Source of the DNA: Saprospiraceae bacterium
GTDB taxonomy: Bacteria > Bacteroidota > Bacteroidia > Chitinophagales > Saprospiraceae
Direction of reading: 5' to 3'
Length of the DNA stretch: 5,650 nt
Assembly (NCBI GenBank): GCA_020850025.1
Contig: JADZFI010000275.1
Location: forward strand, 1-5,650
Shown here: positions 1-5,601 of the stretch, one piece after another
How positions within the stretch are numbered: position 1 is the first letter of the stretch
Layout: every line of letters begins with the position of its first letter
The notes under the pieces: model-generated
Database searches by the model: none
Told to the model about the DNA's origin: nothing
The model's input: the letters and a program-made list of their open reading frames with translations, nothing else
Position numbers and translations under genes: made by a program

Positions 1-2
1 GG

Positions 3-344
3 CGCACTCCCGTATGGGCCATGATCATACAGGCGGCCTGGGCGCTGTTTCTGCTTTTTTTCTGGGGAACCTTCAACGACCTGATTGAATATGTGACGTT
101 CCTCGACTGGATCGGGCTGATGCTGGTGGGTACCACCATTTTTGTATTCCGCAAAAAACGCCCCGATGCCGAGCGCAGTTACCGCACCACGCTGTACCCG
201 CACACTCCTATTGTTTTTGTAGGAATATGCGCCTGGTTTGTCTGCTTCAACATTGTGGGAAGTTGGGAAAAAGCACTGGCCGGACTGGTGGTGGTACTGG
301 CTGGTATCACTGCATTTTATACTTTTTTCAGGAAACGGGGTTAA
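3..344 (+). CDS. C-terminal part of an APC-superfamily amino-acid permease (5' truncated by window edge)
   Basis: Inner-membrane transporter fragment of 113 residues. The frame is open to the left edge, so the gene starts outside the window; the internal ATG at 21 is not the start. The first codons read RTPVWAM, matching the conserved 'TPVWAL' stretch that precedes a late transmembrane helix in amino-acid/polyamine/organocation (APC) transporters. It continues with a hydrophobic helix, a second helix around 'IGLMLVGTTIFVF', then the basic loop RKKRPDAERSYRTTLYPHTP. That loop resembles the 'RRPDLPRPYRTPGYPLTP' loop before the last two helices of LAT/YfnA-like permeases. Two more hydrophobic segments and a positive FFRKRG tail follow. 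The substrate, probably an amino acid, cannot be told from this part. The stop codon overlaps the stop of the convergent kinase gene by 4 bp. Family call is from recognised motifs; confidence is high for APC, low for specificity. Confidence 0.88.
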   Translation, partial: RTPVWAMIIQAAWALFLLFFWGTFNDLIEYVTFLDWIGLMLVGTTIFVFRKKRPDAERSYRTTLYPHTPIVFVGICAWFVCFNIVGSWEKALAGLVVVLAGITAFYTFFRKRG

Positions 345-1273
345 ATCATCACGTTCAACGCCTTTTCCAGCAATTCAAATGTAACAGGCGTTTCTCCCAG
401 AAACTCGCCGTCGGCCTCCAGCAGGGTGGGTGTTTCACCAAGGTGCTCCACCCGGATGTGTCGCGCCTGATGACCTTCTATGCTCCGGTGACTAAGGATA
501 GTACCATTGTAAAATCGGGGCGTTTGCAGCAATACTTCCAGTTTGGAAAGGCTGCGGGCAAAAGTGAGCGCAAACAGCCCGTCGTCGGGCACGGCATGAG
601 GAACCAGCTGCATCCCCCCGGCCGAATAGCGGCAAAGCCCGATGTTGATGGTATAAAAATGGTCCTCCACGGTTTGTCCGTCGAACACAATCCGGGCTTT
701 GCTGAGCCGGTAGGCGCGGAGGTATTGCGCTACTTTGAGCAGATAATGCACTTTATTTCGGGCGGGGTGCTCGGTGAGTTTTTGCCCAATAAATCCGTCG
801 TACGCCATGCCTGCCACATTGACGAAATACCGCGAGCGGGTTTCGCCATCGCGCTGGTATTGCACCCGTCCGATGTCCTGCGCCCGCATTTTTCCCTGGT
901 GTAATTGCTCCAGCCTCCGGCGCGGATCCACCGGAATGCCGTGTTCACGGGCCCAGTCGTTGCCGGTACCGAAGGGCAGCAGGGTATAAAACACCTCGGA
1001 TGGAGGCACAAAGGTCTGGCTGAACAATCCGTGCACCAGCTCATGATTGGTGCCGTCGCCCCCAATTCCCATGATATACCGTCCGCCTTTGAGCAGGGCA
1101 TCTTCGATGAGCCGGGCGGCGTGTCCGCGATGCTCGGTGAATTGCACGGAATAGGCAAAGCCCAGCTCCTGGAGCCAGCGCTCAATATCCGGCCAATGCC
1201 GGCCCATGGCGCCGTTTCGGGCAGCCGGATTGGCAATGATGTACCAGAAAGGGGGTGGGGAAGGTGTTTGCAA
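341..1273 (-). CDS. Diacylglycerol kinase-family (YegS/DgkB-like) lipid kinase
   Basis: Probable cytosolic or membrane-associated ATP-dependent lipid kinase, of the family that phosphorylates diacylglycerol or related lipids. With the start used here (310 residues) the motifs are: an N-terminal strand and loop IIANPAARNG near 12-21; the nucleotide-binding GGDGTNHE at 71-78; PFGTGNDWA at 100-108; a CRYSAGGM segment near 214-221 followed by PDDGLF at 229-234; and EADGEFLGETP at 286-296, holding the conserved C-terminal acidic residues. All family hallmarks are present, so the enzyme looks active. The usual family length is about 290-330. The start is uncertain. The frame stays open to a TTG at 1369, but that codon lies inside a promoter-like box, and the extra 32 residues are unlike the family and encode a heptamer repeat. 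TTG at 1273 puts eight residues before the first strand; TTG at 1297 is an alternative. No ATG or GTG is available at the 5' end. Lipid substrate unknown. Confidence 0.9.
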   Translation of the reverse strand: MQTPSPPPFWYIIANPAARNGAMGRHWPDIERWLQELGFAYSVQFTEHRGHAARLIEDALLKGGRYIMGIGGDGTNHELVHGLFSQTFVPPSEVFYTLLPFGTGNDWAREHGIPVDPRRRLEQLHQGKMRAQDIGRVQYQRDGETRSRYFVNVAGMAYDGFIGQKLTEHPARNKVHYLLKVAQYLRAYRLSKARIVFDGQTVEDHFYTINIGLCRYSAGGMQLVPHAVPDDGLFALTFARSLSKLEVLLQTPRFYNGTILSHRSIEGHQARHIRVEHLGETPTLLEADGEFLGETPVTFELLEKALNVMI

Positions 1274-1291
1274 AGGGACGGTTTGATATTT

Positions 1292-1316
1292 GGACAATGG
1301 ACATTGGACAATGGAC
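1292..1316. repeat. Heptanucleotide tandem repeat GGACAWT, about 3.6 units
   Basis: Units are GGACAAT (1292-1298), GGACATT (1299-1305), GGACAAT (1306-1312) and a partial GGAC (1313-1316). The same stretch is a 13-bp direct repeat with 14-bp period. It sits between the minus-strand promoter-like box and the preferred kinase start, so it would lie in the 5' untranslated region. If the upstream TTG at 1369 were used, it would instead lie in the coding part. Seven is not a multiple of three, so a change in unit number would shift any frame read through it. Confidence 0.8.
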
Positions 1317-1366
1317 TTGACTATTCCTGCCTGACAATAGCAGGTGAAATGCGTAGTTGTATGGGA

Positions 1367-1374
1367 CAAACATA
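1367..1374 (-). promoter_or_regulatory. Candidate Bacteroidota-type -7 box for the lipid kinase
   Basis: Read on the minus strand the bases are TATGTTTG, an exact TAnnTTTG match to the primary sigma -7 consensus known from Bacteroidota. No clear -33 TTTG is visible; the expected place is a long pyrimidine run on this strand (purines at about 1379-1398 on the plus strand). Transcription would begin near 1361, giving a leader of roughly 90 nt before the TTG at 1273. The upstream A-rich tract is shared with the divergent ileS promoter region. Confidence 0.45.
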
Positions 1375-1447
1375 GTTGGGAAAGGGAAAAAAAGAAAAAA
1401 AACCGCTAAAAAAACCTCAGCGACTTCAGTCCCTGCCTGAGTGTTTA

Positions 1448-1455
1448 TATCTTTG
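1448..1455 (+). promoter_or_regulatory. Bacteroidota-type -7 box driving the ileS leader
   Basis: TATCTTTG is an exact TAnnTTTG match, in the familiar Bacteroidota context TATATCTTTGCCC. The -33 region is weak: the only candidate is a TTC around 1424-1426. A 5-bp inverted repeat (CTCAG 1416-1420, CTGAG 1437-1441) and a long A-rich tract (about 1385-1414) lie upstream. By the usual spacing, transcription starts 4-6 nt after the box, at about 1459-1461. That coincides with the ATG of the leader peptide, so the leader message is predicted to be leaderless or nearly so. It is the only good promoter match I see before ileS. Confidence 0.65.
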
Positions 1456-1459
1456 CCCT

Positions 1460-1516
1460 ATGTTTCAACCCATTATTTCCATCAACATTATTATTCGGCA
1501 GTGTAAGCACACCTGA
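1460..1516 (+). CDS. Isoleucine-rich leader peptide of ileS (18 residues)
   Basis: Small frame ATG...TGA encoding MFQPIISINIIIRQCKHT. Six of the eight codons from 1472 to 1495 specify Ile (five ATT, one ATC), broken only by Ser and Asn. It begins where transcription is predicted to begin, ends 18 nt before a large hairpin, and lies upstream of the isoleucyl-tRNA synthetase gene. Runs of the cognate codon in a short peptide between promoter and hairpin are the mark of ribosome-mediated attenuation, known for amino-acid biosynthetic operons and for pheST in enterobacteria. The inferred role is that low charged tRNA-Ile stalls the ribosome on the Ile run, changes leader RNA folding and lets transcription proceed into ileS. 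The peptide itself probably has no other function. Seen: codons, position, hairpin. Inferred: regulation. It is too short for ordinary gene finders. Confidence 0.72.
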   Translation: MFQPIISINIIIRQCKHT

Positions 1517-1559
1517 CGAGGTAGAGTTGTTGGAAAACACGAGACCCCGCCCGGTGTGC
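1499..1559 (+). promoter_or_regulatory. Candidate alternative pairings of the ileS leader (pause hairpin and antiterminator)
   Basis: Three segments can pair in competing ways. CAGTGT (1499-1504) can fold on ACACcTG (1509-1515, one bulged C) as an early hairpin over the end of the leader frame. GCACACC (1507-1513) is also the exact complement of GGTGTGC (1553-1559), which lies in the upper stem and loop of the downstream hairpin; that pairing would disrupt its top. Separately, TTTCCATCAAC (1476-1486, within the Ile codons) complements GTTGTTGGAAA (1526-1536) at 10 of 11 positions, and the latter overlaps the foot of the hairpin. The layout resembles the 1:2, 2:3, 3:4 segments of classical attenuators. 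Found by eye, without energy calculation; a 7-bp match could be chance. Confidence 0.4.
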
Positions 1560-1580
1560 GCCGAGCGGGGTCTTGAGTTT
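1535..1580 (+). terminator. Attenuator-like GC-rich hairpin in the ileS leader
   Basis: The core is a perfect 9-bp stem, AGACCCCGC (1542-1550) with GCGGGGTCT (1565-1573). Below it come a G-U and a C-G pair, then beyond one A-A mismatch AAAC (1535-1538) pairs with GTTT (1577-1580). Above the core, after a C-A mismatch, CGGT (1552-1555) pairs with GCCG (1560-1563) closing the tetraloop GUGC. It ends 61 nt before the ileS ATG. The 3' side reads TCTTGAGTTT, a broken U-tract, so it is a plausible but not textbook intrinsic terminator. With the Ile-rich leader just upstream, the simplest reading is an attenuator; a purely translational or stability role is possible. Confidence 0.6.
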
Positions 1581-1641
1581 AATACAAGAACTTTCCGACC
1601 TTTGACCTTTTAAGAGCTTAAGCCTCCACCCACGCAAAAAT

Positions 1642-4600
1642 ATGTATCGCGAATTCAAGCACCTTAACCTCCCTGCCATCGACGCTGAAGTGCGCCAGTT
1701 CTGGGAGAACGAAAAGATTTTTGAACATTCGGTCAACCAGCGCCCGAAAGACAACGCATTCGTGTTTTTCGAAGGTCCGCCTTCCGCCAACGGGAAGCCC
1801 GGTATTCACCACGTGATGGCGCGTACCGTGAAAGACCTCTTTTGCCGCTACAATACCCTGAAAGGCTTCCGCGTAGAACGCAAAGGCGGCTGGGATACCC
1901 ATGGCCTGCCCATTGAGCTCCAGGTGGAAAAAGAACTCGGCATCACCAAAGAGGATATCGGCAAAAAAGTGACGGTGGAGGAATACAATGCCGCCTGCCG
2001 CCAAACCGTCATGCGATACAAAGGGCTCTGGGACGACCTCACCCGTAAGATGGGCTACTGGGCAGACCTGGATAATCCTTACATCACGTTCGAAAACGAT
2101 TACATCGAAACGGTTTGGTACCTGCTGCAGCGCCTGTACAACAAAAGAACCTCCGATGGCCTGTCTTACCTCTACAAAGGATTCACCATCCAGCCGTTCA
2201 GCCCTGCCGCCGGCACCGGCCTGAGCTCGCACGAGCTGAACATGCCCGGCACCTACAAGGAAGTAACCGATATCTCGGTGGTGGCCATGTTCAAGGTAAA
2301 ACGCGATGACGCCTCCGCTGCCCTTTTCGATTCGGCAGAGGAAGATCTCCGCATCCTGGCCTGGACCACCACGCCCTGGACGCTGCCTTCCAACGTAGCG
2401 CTCACTGTTGGGCCCAATATTGATTACGTAAAGGTAAAAACCCGCAGCCCGTACACCGGCGCACCGGTGAGCATTGTGCTCGCCAAAGCGCGCGTGGCAG
2501 GCTACTTCAATGCCGCCGACGAAAATCAACCGCTCGACGACTTCAAAGTGGGCGATAAAAAGTTGCCCTACACCGTGGCGAAAGACGGCATCAAGGGCAA
2601 AGACCTCGTAGGCATCCGCTACGAACAACTCCTGCCCACCCCGGCCGCTTCCACTCCAGAACTGGAAGCCAATGCCTTCCGCGTGATCCCGGGCGACTGG
2701 GTGACCACCGAAGACGGCACAGGCGTGGTGCATACAGCGCCTTATTTTGGCGCCGACGACTTCCGGGCCAGCAAGGCGGCAGGAATCCCGTTCATCGGGC
2801 TGCCTAATGATAAGGCCGCCGACCTGCCCTGGCCACTGGTGGATCGGCAGGGAAAATTCGTGGAGGAAGTGCCGGAATTCGGCGGCCGCTTCGTTAAGGC
2901 CGAGTATTATTCCAAAGAAGAACAGGCCGATAAAGACTTCAAACCCACCGATCTGCTGATCGCGCTTCGCTTGAAGGAAGACAACAAAGCCTTCAAGGTG
3001 GAAAAATACAAGCACAACTACCCGCATTGCTGGCGTACCGACAAGCCGGTGTTGTACTACCCGCTTGATTCCTGGTTCGTACGCGCCTCCGCCGCCAAAG
3101 AACGCCTGGCAGCACTCAACCGCACCATCAACTGGCAACCCGAAAGCACCGGCTCCGGACGTTTTGGCCAATGGCTCGACAACCTGCAGGACTGGAACCT
3201 CTCCCGCTCCCGCTATTGGGGCATTCCGCTTCCTATCTGGCGCACCGACGACAGCGAGGAGGAGATCTGCATCGGCTCCACCGTGGAGCTGCGCGCAGAG
3301 GTGGAAAAAGCCAATGCCCGTTTGGGCCTGAACCAAACCCTTCCTGAGGACTTGCACCGCCCCTTTATTGATGAGGTGATCCTGGTTTCGGCCAGCGGCA
3401 AACCCATGCGGCGGGAAACCGACCTCATAGACGTGTGGTTCGACTCCGGCGCCATGCCTTATGCGCAATGGGGGCTGGACTATGACAAGTTGAAAAACGG
3501 CGACGACAAGCCTTTCAAAACTCCGTTCGAGGTATCTTATCCTGCCACCTTTATTGCGGAAGGGGTGGATCAAACGCGCGGATGGTTCTATACCCTGCAT
3601 GCCATTGCGGGTATGGTGTACGATTCCGTGGCGTTTAAAAATGTGGTGTCAAACGGCCTGGTACTGGATAAAAACGGCGAAAAAATGTCGAAATCCAAGG
3701 GCAATGTGGTGGATCCTTTCGACACCCTTTCCGAGTTCGGCGCAGATGCCACGAGGTGGTACATGATGTCGAACGCCAACCCCTGGGACAACCTGAAATT
3801 CGACACCTCAGGCATACTCGAAGTGCGCAACAAGCTCTTCGGGACGCTGTACAACACTTACAACTTCTTTGCGCTGTACGCCAATCTCGACGGTTTTAAA
3901 CACGACGAGGCCAGCGTTTTCCCTTACGAAAAGCGCAGCGAGCTGGATCGCTGGGTGATTTCAAAACTCTACTCCCTGGTAGCGGAATACCGCGCAGCCA
4001 TGGACGATTACGACGTAACGAAAGCCTGCCGAGCCATCGAGGATTTTGTGGATGAACACCTGTCGAACTGGTATGTGCGTTTGTCGCGCCGCCGTTTCTG
4101 GAAAGGGGATATGAACGACGACAAGCAGGCGGCCTATCAGACCCTGTTCGAGTGTCTGATGGTAACCACCCAGCTCATGGCGTCGGTAGCGCCTTTCTTT
4201 GCAGACTGGATGTACCGCAACCTCACCGATCCGATCCGGGAGTCGGCCAGGGCCAACAACACGCCTTTGCGCCACGAATCCGTGCACCTGACCGATCTGG
4301 TGCAGCCGGACGCTTCCAAGGTGAACCAGGATTTGGAAAAACGCATGGACTATGCCCAGCGCATTTGTTCGCTTGCGCTCAGCATCCGCAAAAAGGAAAA
4401 ACTGCGCGTACGCCAGCCCCTGCAAAAGGTGTTGCTACCTGTGCTGGACGAGGCGTTCATTGCCGAGGTAGATGGTGTTAAAGCCTTGATTTTGAGCGAG
4501 ATCAACGTAAAAGAGCTGGAGTATGTAACAGATGCCAGCGGCTTGCTGAAAAAAGGCGCCAAAGCCAATTTCAAAACCCTGGGCGCCAAACTTGGCAAGG

Positions 4601-5073
4601 ACATGAAAGACGCCGCGGCCCTGATTGCCGGGCTGAGCAACGAACAGATCAATGCGCTCGAAAAATCCGGCTCACTGGCCGTTACGCTCAATGGCAATGA
4701 CTACACCCTCACTCCGGATGATCTGGTCATCACGACAGAGGATCTGCCGGGCTGGAAAGTGGCTTCCGAAGGCGCGCTGACGGTAGCACTGGATGTTACG
4801 CTCAATGAGGCACTGCTGGCAGAAGGTACTGCGCGCGATTTGGTGAACCGCATCCAAAACCTGCGCAAGGACAAGGATTTCAACGTAACCGATCGCATTT
4901 CCGTGCTGATTGAGCGACACCCGGCCATTGAGGCGGCGGTAGCGCAATTCGGAGATTATATCCGGGAGGAAGTACTGGCCGACGAACTCACCCTTTCCGA
5001 CCAGGTAAATGGCGAGACCGTGGAACTGAACGACGAGGTGAGTCTTTCCATGGCCGTCACGGTGCGTGATTAA
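1642..5073 (+). CDS. ileS: Isoleucyl-tRNA synthetase, IleS2-like, with swapped HIGH motif (GIHH)
   Basis: Cytosolic class Ia aminoacyl-tRNA synthetase (1143 residues, complete) joining isoleucine to tRNA-Ile with ATP and hydrolysing mischarged valine. The catalytic Rossmann fold begins with GPPSANGKPGIHH (45-57); GIHH at 54-57 replaces the canonical HIGH. The CP1 editing domain holds TTTPWTLPSN (242-251) and VVHTAPYFGADDF (362-374), with the conserved editing Asp within GADDF. HNYPHCWR (458-465), DVWFDSG (597-603) and DQTRGWF (643-649) return to the active site, and KMSKS is intact at 681-685. The all-alpha anticodon-binding domain follows, with ELDRWVISKL from 767 and LSNWYVRLSRRRFW (807-820). 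A long C-terminal part follows, without the zinc finger tail of E. coli-type enzymes. The start fits the family's N-terminus (MYREFKHLNLPAI); upstream is A-rich without a Shine-Dalgarno. Length is as expected for the long IleS2/Bacteroidota type. It is preceded by an Ile-codon leader suggesting attenuation. Confidence 0.98.
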   Translation: MYREFKHLNLPAIDAEVRQFWENEKIFEHSVNQRPKDNAFVFFEGPPSANGKPGIHHVMARTVKDLFCRYNTLKGFRVERKGGWDTHGLPIELQVEKELGITKEDIGKKVTVEEYNAACRQTVMRYKGLWDDLTRKMGYWADLDNPYITFENDYIETVWYLLQRLYNKRTSDGLSYLYKGFTIQPFSPAAGTGLSSHELNMPGTYKEVTDISVVAMFKVKRDDASAALFDSAEEDLRILAWTTTPWTLPSNVALTVGPNIDYVKVKTRSPYTGAPVSIVLAKARVAGYFNAADENQPLDDFKVGDKKLPYTVAKDGIKGKDLVGIRYEQLLPTPAASTPELEANAFRVIPGDWVTTEDGTGVVHTAPYFGADDFRASKAAGIPFIGLPNDKAADLPWPLVDRQGKFVEEVPEFGGRFVKAEYYSKEEQADKDFKPTDLLIALRLKEDNKAFKVEKYKHNYPHCWRTDKPVLYYPLDSWFVRASAAKERLAALNRTINWQPESTGSGRFGQWLDNLQDWNLSRSRYWGIPLPIWRTDDSEEEICIGSTVELRAEVEKANARLGLNQTLPEDLHRPFIDEVILVSASGKPMRRETDLIDVWFDSGAMPYAQWGLDYDKLKNGDDKPFKTPFEVSYPATFIAEGVDQTRGWFYTLHAIAGMVYDSVAFKNVVSNGLVLDKNGEKMSKSKGNVVDPFDTLSEFGADATRWYMMSNANPWDNLKFDTSGILEVRNKLFGTLYNTYNFFALYANLDGFKHDEASVFPYEKRSELDRWVISKLYSLVAEYRAAMDDYDVTKACRAIEDFVDEHLSNWYVRLSRRRFWKGDMNDDKQAAYQTLFECLMVTTQLMASVAPFFADWMYRNLTDPIRESARANNTPLRHESVHLTDLVQPDASKVNQDLEKRMDYAQRICSLALSIRKKEKLRVRQPLQKVLLPVLDEAFIAEVDGVKALILSEINVKELEYVTDASGLLKKGAKANFKTLGAKLGKDMKDAAALIAGLSNEQINALEKSGSLAVTLNGNDYTLTPDDLVITTEDLPGWKVASEGALTVALDVTLNEALLAEGTARDLVNRIQNLRKDKDFNVTDRISVLIERHPAIEAAVAQFGDYIREEVLADELTLSDQVNGETVELNDEVSLSMAVTVRD

Positions 5074-5189
5074 TGAGGCTTTCTCATATTTTACCGCAGA
5101 GTCGGAGAGACGCTGAGGTGTATATCAAAACCTCTGCGTCTCCCTGCATCTGCGGTAGAACTAAAAATGCGACTTATGAGACAGCCTCA
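5074..5189. repeat. Nested inverted repeat (MITE-like) directly after the ileS stop
   Basis: The ends are inverted repeats of 14 bp matching at 13 positions: TGAGGCTTTCTCAT (5074-5087) and ATGAGACAGCCTCA (5176-5189). Inside is a second inverted repeat: TACCGCAGA (5092-5100) pairs exactly with TCTGCGGTA (5149-5157). It continues imperfectly as GAGACGCTGAGGT against ACCTCTGCGTCTC, with about 11 nt in the loop. The inner sequence resembles the 'CTCTGCGTCTCTGCGGT' intergenic repeat seen in many genomes, including Bacteroidota. The outer ends recall 'GGCTGTCTCA' termini of some insertion sequences. There is no coding frame and no clear target duplication. As RNA it would make a strong hairpin that could end or protect the ileS message, though no U-tract follows. 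Confidence 0.65.
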
Positions 5190-5213
5190 CTTGTTGCACT
5201 ATTAATGTACATA

Positions 5214-5390
5214 AGCGTTTCGGACCTCGAAGAGGTCAAACATTTGTAGCACAACCAATGTGCAGGAGCGTCTCGGACCTAGGCAGAGGTCCAACATTGC
5301 GGCGAAAGTTGGACCTCTGCCCGAGGTCCGGGATGCGCTTTGCCTCCAATGGGCTACAAATGTTGGATCTCTGTCGAGGTTTTGGGGCAT
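5214..5390. repeat. Compound palindrome made of four copies of a ~36-bp unit (two direct, two inverted)
   Basis: Each unit resembles GCGTYTCGGACCT-n-AGAGGTC followed by MAACATTTGTAGC, itself a hairpin (GGACCT/AGGTC). Copies 1 and 2 run forward from about 5214 and 5266; copies 3 and 4 run in reverse at about 5302-5338 and 5353-5390. The centre is a perfect 14-bp stem, GGCAGAGGTCCAAC (5282-5295) with GTTGGACCTCTGCC (5308-5321), flanked by GGACCT (5275-5280) and AGGTCC (5324-5329). The outer copies pair at 18 of 20 positions (5231-5250 with 5353-5372). Short open frames through it merely reflect the repeat. It resembles an extragenic palindromic (REP/BIME-like) cluster; no associated transposase is in the window. 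Confidence 0.75.
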
Positions 5391-5479
5391 CGTGCCTTGT
5401 GACTTTCATCAACGTGGCCAACTCATTATCCCTAATATTTCGTTTGTAGAGCGGCTTTTGAGGCTGCTACAGCACCAAC

Positions 5480-5517
5480 AAAAAAAAGCGAACCTGATCC
5501 AATCAGATTCGCTTTTT
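5480..5517 (-). terminator. Intrinsic terminator downstream of the 16S rRNA gene
   Basis: On the minus strand, 5' GCGAATCTGAT (5512-5502), loop TGG, then ATCAGGTTCGC (5498-5488) form an 11-bp stem in which one pair is U-G. It is followed by eight T (5487-5480) and preceded by an A-run. Read on the plus strand the same position is a C-A mismatch and the T-run has only five bases. The structure is therefore tuned for transcripts leaving the 16S gene, though it may also stop ileS read-through. It lies about 85 nt past the 16S end. Confidence 0.88.
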
Positions 5518-5601
5518 ATGTATTCAGCCAAGGCTGAAAAAGATAACATTGACGTGACAGCAGGAGTAATGAATGGTTCAGTATTCCAGAGATTTCTCTT
5601 A
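5518..5601 (-). other. 16S rRNA 3' trailer with small inverted repeats
   Basis: This is the spacer between the mature 16S end and the terminator. It has no tRNA gene. It contains a perfect 7-bp inverted repeat (TTCAGCC 5523-5529, GGCTGAA 5532-5538) and a short palindrome AGAGA/TCTCT (5588-5599) immediately beyond the rRNA end. It also has a second copy of the 9-mer that precedes the anti-Shine-Dalgarno in the rRNA (plus-strand GTATTCCAG at 5581-5589 and 5609-5617). The hairpins may act in 3' end maturation; this is inference. Confidence 0.5.

Noticed and set aside
227..904. Plus-strand open frame of 225 codons overlapping permease and kinase
   Set aside because: It overlaps two genes with recognisable motifs and shows no family features of its own.
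905..1375. Plus-strand open frame of 156 codons opposite the kinase
   Set aside because: Antisense shadow of the lipid kinase; the opposite frame carries GGDGT, PFGTGND and the other family motifs.
1460..1640. T-box riboswitch upstream of ileS
   Set aside because: No stem I architecture or T-box bulge sequence is visible and the leader instead carries an Ile-rich reading frame. T-boxes are typical of Firmicutes and some Actinobacteria.
1618..3600. Long minus-strand open frame (660 codons) opposite ileS
   Set aside because: It lies antisense to a fully convincing ileS with all motifs. Its composition is what a GC-biased third position produces on the opposite strand, and no domain is recognisable.
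5214..5390. CRISPR array
   Set aside because: The four units alternate in orientation about a centre and lack regular unique spacers, so this is a palindromic repeat cluster.
5202..5449. Short open frames in both directions between ileS and 16S
   Set aside because: They are open only because they run through the palindromic repeat; the translations mirror the repeat and have no start signals.
5190..5601. Spacer tRNA genes or 5S rRNA following 16S
   Set aside because: No cloverleaf, no GTTCGAAT-type T-arm and no 5S-like sequence on the minus strand before or after the terminator.
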